18,373 bases of DNA from Candidatus Latescibacterota bacterium. Its GTDB lineage: Bacteria; Latescibacterota; UBA2968; UBA8231. The stretch is taken from NCBI GenBank assembly GCA_022825185.1, contig JAJDYK010000337.1:1-18373 (forward strand), given 5' to 3'. Below the pieces are notes generated by a model. It saw nothing but the letters and a program-made list of their open reading frames with translations. It was not told the origin of the DNA and ran no database searches. Shown here piece by piece: positions 1 through 8,535 of this stretch; position 1 is the first letter of the stretch, and each line of letters starts with the position of its first letter. The translations under genes were made by a program, and so were the position numbers.

Positions 1-1
1 C

Positions 2-1225
2 GCCGCGGCGATTAACTCCATAGACATCGAACTCGTCAACCCGGTAGCCTCCAACATAGTGGCCGAGCTATGGCCGCCTGAAGCAACGGTGCCCGGACGG
101 ACCGAGACCTTCGAGGTCTTCGTCCAGCCCCAGTTTATAGAGTCGCCCGTCTCCTCGCGCAGCGTCGGCTTCGACGAAATTCTCCTCGTCATGCCCCCCT
201 CCCAAGATCTGCAACTCCTCGAAGTGGGCATCCAAGACAGCGCAGTTGGGTCGGAGCGAATCTTCTCGCCCTCGGGAGACCCCACTCTCTTTGCCGATGG
301 AGCCGGCAGCCAACTCGAATTGCTGAATTCTAACTCTGATTCGCTCTGGGTGCGCCTACCCGAATCTCTCAACGCGCTGGTAGAAGCGCCCCGCATTTAC
401 AACCGCCTCACCTCCGAAGGCGAACAAGTGCCGGTGACTGCAGACGGCCTGCCGCTAACGGACGCAGCCTATGGCCTGCTCGAGGTGGAAGAACAGGGCG
501 ATGTCCGCTATTTCCGCCGCATTGCAGATGACCAACTGTCCGAGGTCTCCGAAGCCGCCTACCAAGACCTAGAGGCCGATCAGCAGGGGCCAATTCGCTA
601 CTTCCGCATCCTGCTCGGCGATGGGGCCCAGTTCCCCTTTGATGCAGCGGGCGACTCGCTCGATGCGACGGCCTACCGCCGCCTATCCTCCTCTTCCCGG
701 GGCACCGTGGTCGCCGAGGGAGCCCTAATGCGGGTGCGTTTTGCCGCCCCTGTCTTCGTCAACGGCACTACTTTGGAAATGGCCGTGCGCAATACGGGCG
801 GCGGTGCCAATATGGCCGCGCCTTGGCAAAGCGTCGAAGCGGGCGACGCGACAGCGCTGATAGGCAGTAATGCTCTTTCGATCAACCTGCCACTCGACGC
901 CAAGGCGGTTGACGAGTTCCTCATCGCCCCCAACCCGTTTACTCCCAACGGCGATGGCATCAACGACGAGACTGAAATCCACTTCTCGGTCTTCAAGCTT
1001 ACCGCTCCACGCCAAGTTCGGGTGAGAGTTTACACGCTGGCGGGTCGCCAGATCTGGGAGGATACCCAAGTGCTGCAAAGTGGTCGAGTCAGCATGCTCT
1101 GGGACGGAACAGATATGAATGGCCGCAAGGTGCCACCTGGGCTATACATTTGCCAAGTGAACCTCGATACCGATCGGGAAAGCCGTTCGGCGACGCGGAC
1201 GCGCTTACTGTCCATCGCCTACTAG
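2..1225 (+). CDS. Modular secreted surface protein, C-terminal part (paralog A), 5' truncated
   Basis: The reading frame is open to the left edge (first full codon at base 2), so this is the 3' part of a longer gene. The GTG at 59 is probably internal, because upstream codons continue sensibly (…SIDIELVNPVASNIV). From the left: a domain beginning at an AELWPPE motif, equivalent to GEIWPIEV in the gene at 8536 and GEIFPREV in the gene at 6291. Then comes a region with three related short repeats (446-721). Last is a C-terminal Ig-like module with TPNGDGIND, VYTLAGRQ, WDGTD and VPPGLY, ending in SIAY and a TAG stop. This module matches the FlgD Ig-like/gliding-motility C-terminal type seen on exported proteins of FCB bacteria. 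It is one of three paralogs in the window; the missing N-terminus probably carries a signal peptide and a discoidin-like domain as in the others (inference). The molecular role is not known. The next gene begins 93 bases downstream on the same strand. Confidence 0.85.
   Translation, partial: AAAINSIDIELVNPVASNIVAELWPPEATVPGRTETFEVFVQPQFIESPVSSRSVGFDEILLVMPPSQDLQLLEVGIQDSAVGSERIFSPSGDPTLFADGAGSQLELLNSNSDSLWVRLPESLNALVEAPRIYNRLTSEGEQVPVTADGLPLTDAAYGLLEVEEQGDVRYFRRIADDQLSEVSEAAYQDLEADQQGPIRYFRILLGDGAQFPFDAAGDSLDATAYRRLSSSSRGTVVAEGALMRVRFAAPVFVNGTTLEMAVRNTGGGANMAAPWQSVEAGDATALIGSNALSINLPLDAKAVDEFLIAPNPFTPNGDGINDETEIHFSVFKLTAPRQVRVRVYTLAGRQIWEDTQVLQSGRVSMLWDGTDMNGRKVPPGLYICQVNLDTDRESRSATRTRLLSIAY
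446..721 (+). repeat. Three degenerate protein-level repeats, (A)AY..L....(Q)G.(V/I)RYFR type
   Basis: Inside paralog A, three segments follow the same pattern: 446-517 (…LTDAAYGLLEVEEQGDVRYFR), 533-607 (…VSEAAYQDLEADQQGPIRYFR) and 653-721 (…LDATAYRRLSSSSRGTVV, weaker and lacking RYFR). The spacing is 87 bases between units 1 and 2 and 120 between 2 and 3, so they are degenerate and not strict tandem copies. Paralogs B and C show no equivalent at this place, which suggests a lineage-specific insertion. Function unknown. Confidence 0.6.
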
Positions 1226-1231
1226 AATTGT

Positions 1232-1260
1232 TTGACAGACAAGCGATTTTGCCATACTTA
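1232..1260 (+). promoter_or_regulatory. Candidate promoter of the gene at 1319
   Basis: A perfect TTGACA (1232-1237) lies in the spacer after the TAG at 1225. The best -10-like hexamer is CATACT (1253-1258, 4 of 6) at a short 15-base spacing, so the match is incomplete. A similar TTTGACA followed by GCGATT occurs in the spacer before the gene at 10863. This is prediction from sequence only; read-through from paralog A is equally possible. Confidence 0.3.
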
Positions 1261-1306
1261 GTTTGGTCGTGAAGTATCGGTAGTTATGCATAAGTACCAC
1301 TGTTCT

Positions 1307-1313
1307 GAGGAGG
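1307..1313 (+). promoter_or_regulatory. Ribosome binding site deciding a GTG start
   Basis: GAGGAGG at 1307-1313 sits five bases before the GTG at 1319. It lies inside the coding region if the ATG at 1286 were used, and that ATG has no purine-rich element upstream. The signal peptide also begins properly at 1319, so GTG is preferred. The 12-base context TTCTGAGGAGGT recurs exactly at 10842-10853. Confidence 0.75.
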
Positions 1314-1318
1314 TCGTC

Positions 1319-4000
1319 GTGAAGAGGACGAAAAGCACCCGCTCGTTTGTGCTGGCTGTTCTGGTCCCGTGTTGTCTCCTGTCGCACCCCCAGTTTGGCA
1401 CAGCCCAGGAATACGGTTCTCGGCTGGGCACCATCCAATCAGGCGGCAGGGTTTCCTTCGAGCCGCAGGGGCCAGGGGTCCTCTTCGGTGCTCTCGATCC
1501 GGCCAAGCGGCGGTGGTACGTGCCCCAAGAGCTCTACAACGAGTACCGATGGAGCCAATGGGAGTACTCGAACTATGCGCGCCGGTACTATCAGCGCTAC
1601 GTCGATACCCGGCTAGAGGGCGACTACTACTACGACCTCTACGGCAACTTCGTCACCCGAGGCTGGCTCGTTTTTAACAACTCCCAATCCCAACCCCAGC
1701 AGTTTGGATCCTCGGTTCTCAAAGGCAGCAGGTTCCAAGGCTGGTTCAGTGGCTTATTGGTCTCGGCCGACGCCAAGGGCCAGCACCACTACTCGGTGAC
1801 TATTGGCGATAATATCCGCACCACGCTTACGCCTATGACCTTTTCCAAACCCCGCTGGGACGGCATCCAATTCGACTACGCTGCCGACAAGTACCAAGGC
1901 ACGCTCATCTACTCGCGCCTCAGCCAGCCCGGTGGCAGCACTACTAACGACCTAGAACTCCTCGCCACCAACGCCACCTCCATGATCGGCGGGCGCGGCA
2001 CCGTGCAGGTGGGCGACTTCGCCACCCTAGGCTTGACGGCAGTCAATTCCCACCAGTCCAATACTCTTATCAGCGGCTTCAGAGGCAACCCCGTCACCGG
2101 CAAACTCACTATCGACCAGAACCAGACGATTTCCTTCATCGAGATCGTGCTGCGCGACGACTCGCCCGAAGACCAAGTCGGCGGCGCGGCTTTTTTCCCC
2201 ACTGGCTCCGATATCATCATTACCTACAACGACGGTAAGGTAGATCGGGGCAAGGATATCCGCTTCGATCCGATCATCGAGGGCGGCTTTATCCGCCAGG
2301 GCTTTCTCTCGGCCGACGGCACCGAGGAGATTCGCCTGCGCTACGATTTCGACAGCCCAGCTTTTGTCAATCGCTCATCTGGGGCCAAGGAGGAAATCAA
2401 AAAAGTCGAGTTCCGCCTCGTGCTGGGCAATGACTACCAAGTCTGGATATCTTCAAGCAATCAACTCAACATCTCGGATGTCTCGGTGCTTTTATTGGTC
2501 GCCCAAGCCGAGGGCAATGTCCAAGACAACACCAACTTGCAGGTCGTTAGCTTCGAGTACGGGCTGCCCACGGCGACCCAAATCTGGGGGGCTACCCTCG
2601 AATTAGAAGAAGTTTTTGGCTGGAACTTCTACGGCGAATACGACTTGAGTTACTCGTATGTCCAGTACCCCAACGTGTTGCGCAAAAGCCACGCGACCTC
2701 TTCGGGCCTGCGCGGCGACCGGGCCGCACCCGCTTGGATGATCAACCTCTCGCGCAACACCTATCCCTGGTTCGCCTTCGGTGAGCTCTACAGCATGGAT
2801 CCGCGCTACAACACCAGGACCTTCACCACGCTAAGTTCCGGCTTCATTGACTACGAGGACGAGCGCGTCCACGTAGTCGAGCTAGTCGAGGACAACGACG
2901 ACCAAGACCGCTACCCCGACACCGTGCGCAAGGACTGGCGTGCCGGCGACCAAGAAGTCTATCCCGGCTGGGACGAGAACAACGACTTCATTTCCGACTT
3001 CAACCAAAACGACAATCGCTTCCTCTCCAACTCCGTACCCGACTACGAAGAGCCTTTCCTCCGCCACAACGTTGATCGCCCCGAGTTTCTCTTCGGCATC
3101 GATCTCAACAACAACGTCTGGATTGACCGCTTTGAAAACGACGAGGCACCCGACTACCCCTACAAGAAGGACCATCGAGGATTCAATGTATATGGCGGTA
3201 TGCACCTGACGCCAGAGGTCCGGCTGATGGCCGGGGTGCTGCGCGAGGATCTCATCTCTTCGAATCAAGCAAACCGCGTTGACTACGTGCTTTTCACCGT
3301 CGATAAGTCCACGCCTAACTGGGGCCGCTTTCGCTTCTTTGAGATGCTCAAGTCAGTCGAGGACAACATTCCCGACGACCTCCAGCAGTGGTTGCCCAAC
3401 GCCAATATCCGCACCGGCGAATCTACCAAAATCGAGGACCCTCTCATCGCTCCCGACACCTATATCAACGCCCTATGGGTGGGCCACGACTATCAGCGGG
3501 GAGGCTTCATCGCCAAGAACTTCCTCAAATACGACACGTATCACCAGCGCCTCGACGAGGACCAACGCGCCCCCTTGGGATTGCGCCAGCGCGACTTTTT
3601 CTTTGGCGTCATCAACAAGGTGAGCTACCGCCTCAATCTAGGCCGACTCTGGGTCGAGCCGCGCTGGAAGAGTGAGTACCGCAAACAGACCATCGACCTG
3701 CTTTCGCAGGAAAGACGGACCGAACTTGCCGAGATCGGCGGGTTCCTGCTGGGCTTTCCCATGCTTCAGCACACGACCCTCCAACTCGGCTTAGAGTTGA
3801 CTTTCGTCAACGATTTCGAGCGCGACCTCAACGACTTCAACAGCGTCGTCGGAGCCGCTCAGTTCACTAATGTATCCGACTATCTGGGGTACAAGCTCAC
3901 CACGCAGATGGGCATGCGGATAGACCGCCGCAACCCCAAGGGTGACGAATCGGAGACCATCACCGAAAGCTTCATCGCCGTTTACGCTGGCCTGCAATAA
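1319..4000 (+). CDS. Large secreted, predicted outer-membrane/surface protein with Asp-rich calcium-binding-like segment
   Basis: An 893-residue protein from the GTG at 1319, chosen for the strong ribosome site and because the N-terminus is then a clean signal peptide (VKRTKSTR, a hydrophobic stretch, cleavage likely near GTAQ-EYG). The mature protein is rich in Tyr, Asn and Asp. Alternating polar/hydrophobic strands, such as NFYGEYDLSYSYVQYP and the last 250 residues, suggest a membrane beta-barrel or large beta-rich surface protein. Residues about 520-625 carry three acidic loops, DNDDQDRYPD, DENNDFISDFNQND and DLNNNVWIDRFENDEAPD, which resemble thrombospondin type-3 or dockerin calcium loops. 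No catalytic motif was recognised. It ends in AVYAGLQ, without the terminal aromatic usual in classical porins. The glycosyltransferase gene follows after 10 bases, so the two are probably co-transcribed. Family assignment is uncertain; secretion is well supported, barrel topology is inference. Confidence 0.8.
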   Translation: MKRTKSTRSFVLAVLVPCCLLSHPQFGTAQEYGSRLGTIQSGGRVSFEPQGPGVLFGALDPAKRRWYVPQELYNEYRWSQWEYSNYARRYYQRYVDTRLEGDYYYDLYGNFVTRGWLVFNNSQSQPQQFGSSVLKGSRFQGWFSGLLVSADAKGQHHYSVTIGDNIRTTLTPMTFSKPRWDGIQFDYAADKYQGTLIYSRLSQPGGSTTNDLELLATNATSMIGGRGTVQVGDFATLGLTAVNSHQSNTLISGFRGNPVTGKLTIDQNQTISFIEIVLRDDSPEDQVGGAAFFPTGSDIIITYNDGKVDRGKDIRFDPIIEGGFIRQGFLSADGTEEIRLRYDFDSPAFVNRSSGAKEEIKKVEFRLVLGNDYQVWISSSNQLNISDVSVLLLVAQAEGNVQDNTNLQVVSFEYGLPTATQIWGATLELEEVFGWNFYGEYDLSYSYVQYPNVLRKSHATSSGLRGDRAAPAWMINLSRNTYPWFAFGELYSMDPRYNTRTFTTLSSGFIDYEDERVHVVELVEDNDDQDRYPDTVRKDWRAGDQEVYPGWDENNDFISDFNQNDNRFLSNSVPDYEEPFLRHNVDRPEFLFGIDLNNNVWIDRFENDEAPDYPYKKDHRGFNVYGGMHLTPEVRLMAGVLREDLISSNQANRVDYVLFTVDKSTPNWGRFRFFEMLKSVEDNIPDDLQQWLPNANIRTGESTKIEDPLIAPDTYINALWVGHDYQRGGFIAKNFLKYDTYHQRLDEDQRAPLGLRQRDFFFGVINKVSYRLNLGRLWVEPRWKSEYRKQTIDLLSQERRTELAEIGGFLLGFPMLQHTTLQLGLELTFVNDFERDLNDFNSVVGAAQFTNVSDYLGYKLTTQMGMRIDRRNPKGDESETITESFIAVYAGLQ

Positions 4001-4010
4001 GTTTGGCCTT

Positions 4011-6281
4011 ATGGGCCCGAGCTTTAAGATCGGTCGCCGCGAACTTTGGACCTGTGCCCTCATCGTCCTGTTGTCTTTGGGCCTGCGTCTCTTTTACCTG
4101 AGCGAACTCTCCACCAGTCCGCTTTTCTCCGTTCCGGTCGTCGATGCCCGGACCTATGTCGATGACGCCCGCTACCTCAGCGAGGTCTCCTGGGCTGGGA
4201 AACCGACTCCCTTTTGGCAGCCGCCGCTCTATCCCTATCTGCTCGGCCTGCTCTTCTCTCTAAGCGGCGAAAATTATTACCTGCCCCGGCTGCTCCAAGC
4301 CCTATTCGGTGCGCTCATCTGTGGGGGCACCTATTTGCTTGGCCTCCGTCTCTTTCCCCCGGCCGTGGCGCTCGGCGCGGGTCTGGCCGCGGCCTGCTAT
4401 GGCCCGCTGATTTATTTCGGCGGCGAATTACTGCCCACTATCCCGGCGCTCCTCCTCGACTTGGCCCTGCTGCTCTTGCTGCTCATCGCTCCCCTAAAGC
4501 AGCGCTGGCCGTGGCTGCTCGCCGGTCTTGTACTGGGGCTGGCTGCCTTAGCGGTGTCCAATATTCTCCTTTTCGCGCCGGTATTACTCGCTTGGCTCTG
4601 GTTTTCCCAAGGGAACTTTGTCCAGCGAGGGGCCTTGTTGCTCCTCGGCATCGCGCTGGTAATTGCCCCGGTTGCGCTGCGCAATTACCTAGTTGGCGAC
4701 GACTGGGTTCTCATCTCGCATAACGCCGGGATCAATTTCTACATTGGCAACAACCCCTACTACCAGCACACGGTCGATATCCGTCCTGGCAGGGATTGGC
4801 TAGAGCTAGCGGAAATGCCCGAACGCGAAGCCGGCATTGAACGCCCATCGGCTAAATCCCATTTTTTCTTCGCCCGTGCTTGGGATTTCGCCGCCGCGAA
4901 TCCGCTCGACTATGCGTGGCTACAGCTTTACAAGCTCTACCTGTTTTGGCACGGCGACGAAATAAAGCGCAATATCGATCCGTATTTCGCTCGCCGAGAC
5001 TCGGCGCTTTTATCCGCCCTCCTGTGGAAAAAGGGCGTCGCCTTTCCCTTCGGATTAGTAGCCCCGTTCGCCCTCTTAGGGCTAGTGCTCTTTGCGCGCA
5101 CCTCGGCGGGCAAGACCGAGCAGGGGCGTCTCTTTTTGCTATTCACGCTAACGTATATGGTTTCGGTGGTACTCTTCTTCGTCACTGCGCGCTACCGACT
5201 ACCCGTCGTGCCCTTGCTTCTACTCTACGCCGGCTTCGGGATGTATTCGCTGTGGAAAGAAGCACAGTACCGCAGCAAGGCTCTGGTGGCCTTGCTCCTG
5301 CTGTTGCTCATGGCCAATGTCGGCGCTGGGGCTATGGACTCAGAGGGCGAACCGCAGCAGCACTTCTGGCTGGGCTATGCGTACGAACGCAACGGCATGC
5401 CAGCCAATGCCATGCGCGAATACCGCTGGGTCCTCAACCGACTTCCCGACCACGACGACGCGCTCTTGCGCCTAGCGGCCCTCTACGTCGATGAAAAGGA
5501 ATACCACCAAGCCGTCGATCTCTACAGAAAATATCTGGAGTTCTACCCCGAGGGGGACCGAGTCCGCTACTTTCTCGGCAATGCTCTGCTGCACATGCGC
5601 CGCTACGAGGACGCTATCGCCACCTACGCGCAGGTCGCCGAAAAGCGCCCCGACTGGGCGGCTATCTACGGTCGCATCGGCTACGCCCACGCCATGGCGG
5701 GCCAACTCGGCCAAGCAGCCGATGCCTATCGCCACACCCTAACGCTACGCCCCGACTCCACCGTGGTGCGCTACCAGTTGGCTCGGCTCTACGAAACGCA
5801 AGGCCAGTTGCAGGCCGCGGCCGCTGAGTACCGCACGCTGCAGGAGCAAGCCCCTACCGAACCCGAGTACCCCAGCCGCCTAGCCGATCTGCTCGTCGAG
5901 GAAGCAAGCGACGGGCAAACGACCGCGCTTCTAGAGCCGACGCTCCAGACCCAAAGAGCCGAGGCCCTTTTGCGCCAAGCCATCGACCTAGACCCCAATC
6001 GCGTCCAAGGCTATTGGAGCATGGGGTTGCTCTTGGCTCGACAGAACCGCTATGCCGAAGCCTTAACTTTCTTTGAAAAAATTGCCGAGCTCGCGCCGCA
6101 GGATCCCCAAGCACACGCCTGCCTAGGCAATCTTTACGAGCGCCTCGGCAGAGCAGCGGAAGCGCAGGAGCACTTTGCTAAATACGACCAGCTCAAGCGG
6201 AAGCAGCGTTTGCAGGACAGGGCGAGAGCAGAAGTAGAAAAGAATTTAGAACTGGTACAGAAGATACTCGGACAACGATAG
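4011..6281 (+). CDS. GT-C (PMT_2/ArnT-like) membrane glycosyltransferase with C-terminal TPR domain
   Basis: A 756-residue protein. The ATG at 4011, 10 bases after the previous stop, is preferred over the upstream ATG at 3942: it avoids a 59-base overlap and puts a short basic leader (FKIGRREL) before the first membrane helix. No good ribosome site is seen, so translational coupling is likely. The first 440 residues are a polytopic membrane domain: helix 1 at about 12-30, then a loop with VVDARTY (Asp45), FWQPPLYPY, YGPLIYFGGELLP, and NYLVGDDWVLISHNAGINFYIGNN near 225-248. These are hallmarks of family 39-like glycosyltransferases that use polyprenyl-phosphate sugars and act on the outer face of the inner membrane. 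Residues about 447-756 form about eight TPR units, the sixth with an insertion. The TPRs may recruit acceptor proteins. Donor and acceptor cannot be read from sequence; modification of the neighbouring surface proteins is inference. Confidence 0.85.
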   Translation: MGPSFKIGRRELWTCALIVLLSLGLRLFYLSELSTSPLFSVPVVDARTYVDDARYLSEVSWAGKPTPFWQPPLYPYLLGLLFSLSGENYYLPRLLQALFGALICGGTYLLGLRLFPPAVALGAGLAAACYGPLIYFGGELLPTIPALLLDLALLLLLLIAPLKQRWPWLLAGLVLGLAALAVSNILLFAPVLLAWLWFSQGNFVQRGALLLLGIALVIAPVALRNYLVGDDWVLISHNAGINFYIGNNPYYQHTVDIRPGRDWLELAEMPEREAGIERPSAKSHFFFARAWDFAAANPLDYAWLQLYKLYLFWHGDEIKRNIDPYFARRDSALLSALLWKKGVAFPFGLVAPFALLGLVLFARTSAGKTEQGRLFLLFTLTYMVSVVLFFVTARYRLPVVPLLLLYAGFGMYSLWKEAQYRSKALVALLLLLLMANVGAGAMDSEGEPQQHFWLGYAYERNGMPANAMREYRWVLNRLPDHDDALLRLAALYVDEKEYHQAVDLYRKYLEFYPEGDRVRYFLGNALLHMRRYEDAIATYAQVAEKRPDWAAIYGRIGYAHAMAGQLGQAADAYRHTLTLRPDSTVVRYQLARLYETQGQLQAAAAEYRTLQEQAPTEPEYPSRLADLLVEEASDGQTTALLEPTLQTQRAEALLRQAIDLDPNRVQGYWSMGLLLARQNRYAEALTFFEKIAELAPQDPQAHACLGNLYERLGRAAEAQEHFAKYDQLKRKQRLQDRARAEVEKNLELVQKILGQR

Positions 6282-6290
6282 AATCCGCGT

Positions 6291-8408
6291 TTAATACGCC
6301 ACGCCTACTAGCCGGGCCTGACCGTCTTGTTGGGCATCCCCTTCTATCGCCAACCGCACGATATAGAGCCCCGGCGGGACTAACTGGCCTTGGGCATCGA
6401 GTCCGTCCCACGTCTTGTCTTCGTAGCGTCCGTTGCGTTCGGGAGCGTCGTGAATGATGCGGATCAACTGGCCGCTCAAATCGTAAACGGCGATCTCTAC
6501 CGGGCGAGCAACATCCAATGCGAGCAAGTTATAGTACACCCTAGCCACATCGTTGACCCGATCCCCATTAGGGGTGAAGACCTCGGGCACAATCTCCATC
6601 CTGTCTAGCAAACGACCTCCGCGCAGCATCAAGGGGCTCAACACTGTAGTGCCGGACAGATCAGCATCGTCTCCTGTGGCCAGCGTTGCCGCATCGCCCG
6701 GAACAATGGTTTGGGATATGCCCCCCTCTTCGTCGGAAAGCCGGACCGCTGCGGTAAAGTTGGTACTATAAGTCAACACCTCGGTCTGAAAGTGGATTTT
6801 TACGAGTGCGCTGCCTTCTTGCAGGAAGGGAATCCGCACCGAAAATTTGTCGTCTTCTACCGCGAGAATTTGGAATCCGTCAACGCGGGTCGTGTCCTCA
6901 AGCCCGGCAAAGACGCGCTCGGCGACGAGTTGCCCGGTTTCATCCACCAACTCTAGGCGATCTATGCTCTCTACTCGGGTAGGAGTGAATATCTCTATGG
7001 TGTCAAAACCGCGCAGGTTGGCCGTCGCCAAAACCGGGCGCACGGCGTAGGTAAAATTCGTGTTTTCGGCGATGCTAACCTCGCGCGGAAAAATCTCGCC
7101 GATGACTTCGTCGGCAAAGGGCGGCGTCAGCACCTCAAAACTCAGGGATTTCAGCCCCCGAGCCGCCTCTAGATCATCGCTCTGAAAAAAAACTTGAAAC
7201 TGGAAGTACTGATTCGGACTGGGAGAGGCGATTGGAATCCCAGGGCCGTTGGCCGCACTCGCGGGATAGGGCGTGCTGAAGGGACTCCAGTTGATTAGAT
7301 CATCTCTGATGAGACCAGGATTCCACTGGCGACCAAGGGCGTCGGCCTTGGGCAGCGTCTCGTACTCAGCTAGTTCCATTTCCTGGGTCGGGTCCCCCAA
7401 AGAGAACGGAATCTCCTCGGCGTCGCGCTGAGCTGCTAGCAGCCGAGTGAAGACAAAGGGCGTGGCGTCGTTAGCCGTGCGGGTGCGAATCTGCAGGCGG
7501 GAAAACACCTCGGGACCAACGGTTTCTTCTACCCAGCGCATATCGCCCCAGAGCGCGGGCTGGCCAGCGTCAAATATATCCGAAATGTATTGAGCTTCGG
7601 AGAGAAAACCCGTGCCGTACACCTCAAATTCGTCGATCTCAAAGTTGACCGTAGAGGTGGCTCGCAGGCGCACAAACTGGACGTAGCTAGGTGGATCTAT
7701 GGTCACATCGACGACGGGATTTTCGTTGTCGGCCTGCAACAGCAAGGGGTCCCAGATCAAACTGCCGTCGTTAGTTAGGCTGATCCCGTCGTTAGTAAAA
7801 AGCTCAAAGGCCCGCAGGAAGTCGTTGTGGAAGGGCGTAGTGGGAGATTTATGAACGGTATTGCGCGGATAGAAGCGGATGCGATTGACGCCAAAACGCC
7901 CCCCCAAGTTGAGAATGACCAGCGTGCCCAGCGCGTTGAAATTCTTGCGCTCGAACGCCTTCTTTTCGCCGCCATCCTCGCTGGTGAGCAACTCCTGCAA
8001 GGCCAGTAGGAGGTCGTTGCGATCGAATATACTGCCACTGGCGACCCCGACGTCGCGTCCGAAGTCAAAGATATTGGGCGCGTCTATGTTGCCGCCTCGC
8101 ACCACCGTATTGTTGGCGATGTTTTCGCCTTCTTCTATGCGCAGGGGAAAGAGACTACGGGGAAAATCGGGATGCGCAAACGCGATTAGATTCCCCGGCG
8201 CGTTGCCCACTAGCAGGCGGTTGGGATTGAGGGGCGAGCGATACTCCGCGTCGATGACTGCCACGACCGAGCTGCCTTCGCCCCGCCAATCCAACTCGCC
8301 GCCTTCGCCCAAAGTAACGGTGTCGAGGGCGAAAACGGGAGCACAAACGACCGCTAGCAACCCTAATGTTAGGGCGAAAATGCGCAAAAAATAGCCCGAT
8401 ACACGCAT
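6291..8408 (-). CDS. Modular secreted surface protein with discoidin-like and FlgD-type Ig C-terminal domains (paralog B)
   Basis: A 705-residue protein from the ATG at 8408. This start is supported by GGAG seven bases upstream and a typical signal peptide (MRVSGYFLRIF…, cleavage likely after PVFA). A longer frame to 8579 exists but would overlap the divergent gene and lacks a signal. Around residues 150-270 is a discoidin/F5-F8-like segment with NRIRFYPR and FEVYGTGF. A second beta-rich region with RLQIRTRT follows, then the GEIFPREV domain from about 434. The final 105 residues are the Ig-like module with VFTPNGDRVND, VYDLSGQ, WDGLD and VPPGLY, ending in GVAY. It matches paralog C over its full length. 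It converges on the glycosyltransferase gene with only nine bases between stops and is divergent from paralog C. A surface adhesin or glycan-binding role is inferred from the fold; no enzyme motif is visible. Confidence 0.85.
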   Translation of the reverse strand: MRVSGYFLRIFALTLGLLAVVCAPVFALDTVTLGEGGELDWRGEGSSVVAVIDAEYRSPLNPNRLLVGNAPGNLIAFAHPDFPRSLFPLRIEEGENIANNTVVRGGNIDAPNIFDFGRDVGVASGSIFDRNDLLLALQELLTSEDGGEKKAFERKNFNALGTLVILNLGGRFGVNRIRFYPRNTVHKSPTTPFHNDFLRAFELFTNDGISLTNDGSLIWDPLLLQADNENPVVDVTIDPPSYVQFVRLRATSTVNFEIDEFEVYGTGFLSEAQYISDIFDAGQPALWGDMRWVEETVGPEVFSRLQIRTRTANDATPFVFTRLLAAQRDAEEIPFSLGDPTQEMELAEYETLPKADALGRQWNPGLIRDDLINWSPFSTPYPASAANGPGIPIASPSPNQYFQFQVFFQSDDLEAARGLKSLSFEVLTPPFADEVIGEIFPREVSIAENTNFTYAVRPVLATANLRGFDTIEIFTPTRVESIDRLELVDETGQLVAERVFAGLEDTTRVDGFQILAVEDDKFSVRIPFLQEGSALVKIHFQTEVLTYSTNFTAAVRLSDEEGGISQTIVPGDAATLATGDDADLSGTTVLSPLMLRGGRLLDRMEIVPEVFTPNGDRVNDVARVYYNLLALDVARPVEIAVYDLSGQLIRIIHDAPERNGRYEDKTWDGLDAQGQLVPPGLYIVRLAIEGDAQQDGQARLVGVAY

Positions 8409-8415
8409 GGCAGCG

Positions 8416-8419
8416 CTCC
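8416..8419 (-). promoter_or_regulatory. Ribosome binding site of paralog B
   Basis: On the minus strand GGAG ends seven bases before the ATG at 8408. It supports this start over the in-frame ATG at 8579. Confidence 0.55.
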
Positions 8420-8470
8420 AATGAGGCGGCTTTTGCAGCCAGTGCTTGTAAAATAACTTTTGGAACCGAG

Positions 8471-8503
8471 TTGATATCGCTTTATTTTGCATATATATAT
8501 AAA
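8471..8503 (+). promoter_or_regulatory. Candidate promoter of paralog C in the divergent B/C spacer
   Basis: TTGATA (8471-8476) is a 5-of-6 match to a -35 box. At 17 bases it is followed by TATATA (8494-8499), within an AT run that continues to TATAAA (8498-8503). It lies 33-65 bases upstream of the ATG at 8536, in a 127-base spacer shared with the divergent gene. The alternating AT tract could also act as an easily melted region for both directions. No operator palindrome was recognised. Confidence 0.4.
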
Positions 8504-8520
8504 ATCTCGTCCCCCAGTTC

Positions 8521-8529
8521 AAGGAAGGA
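8521..8529 (+). promoter_or_regulatory. Ribosome binding site of paralog C
   Basis: AAGGAAGGA ends six bases before the ATG at 8536, a strong purine-rich site that fixes this start. Confidence 0.7.
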
Positions 8530-8535
8530 TGAGCC

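Noticed and set aside
6282..6300. Small palindrome GCGTTTAATACGC at the convergent stops
   Set aside because: The arms are only four bases with no T-run, too weak to call a terminator.
7879..8394. Open frame of 171 codons on the plus strand within paralog B
   Set aside because: It is antisense to a conserved, signal-bearing gene; its Ser/Pro/Arg-rich product is typical of a shadow frame.
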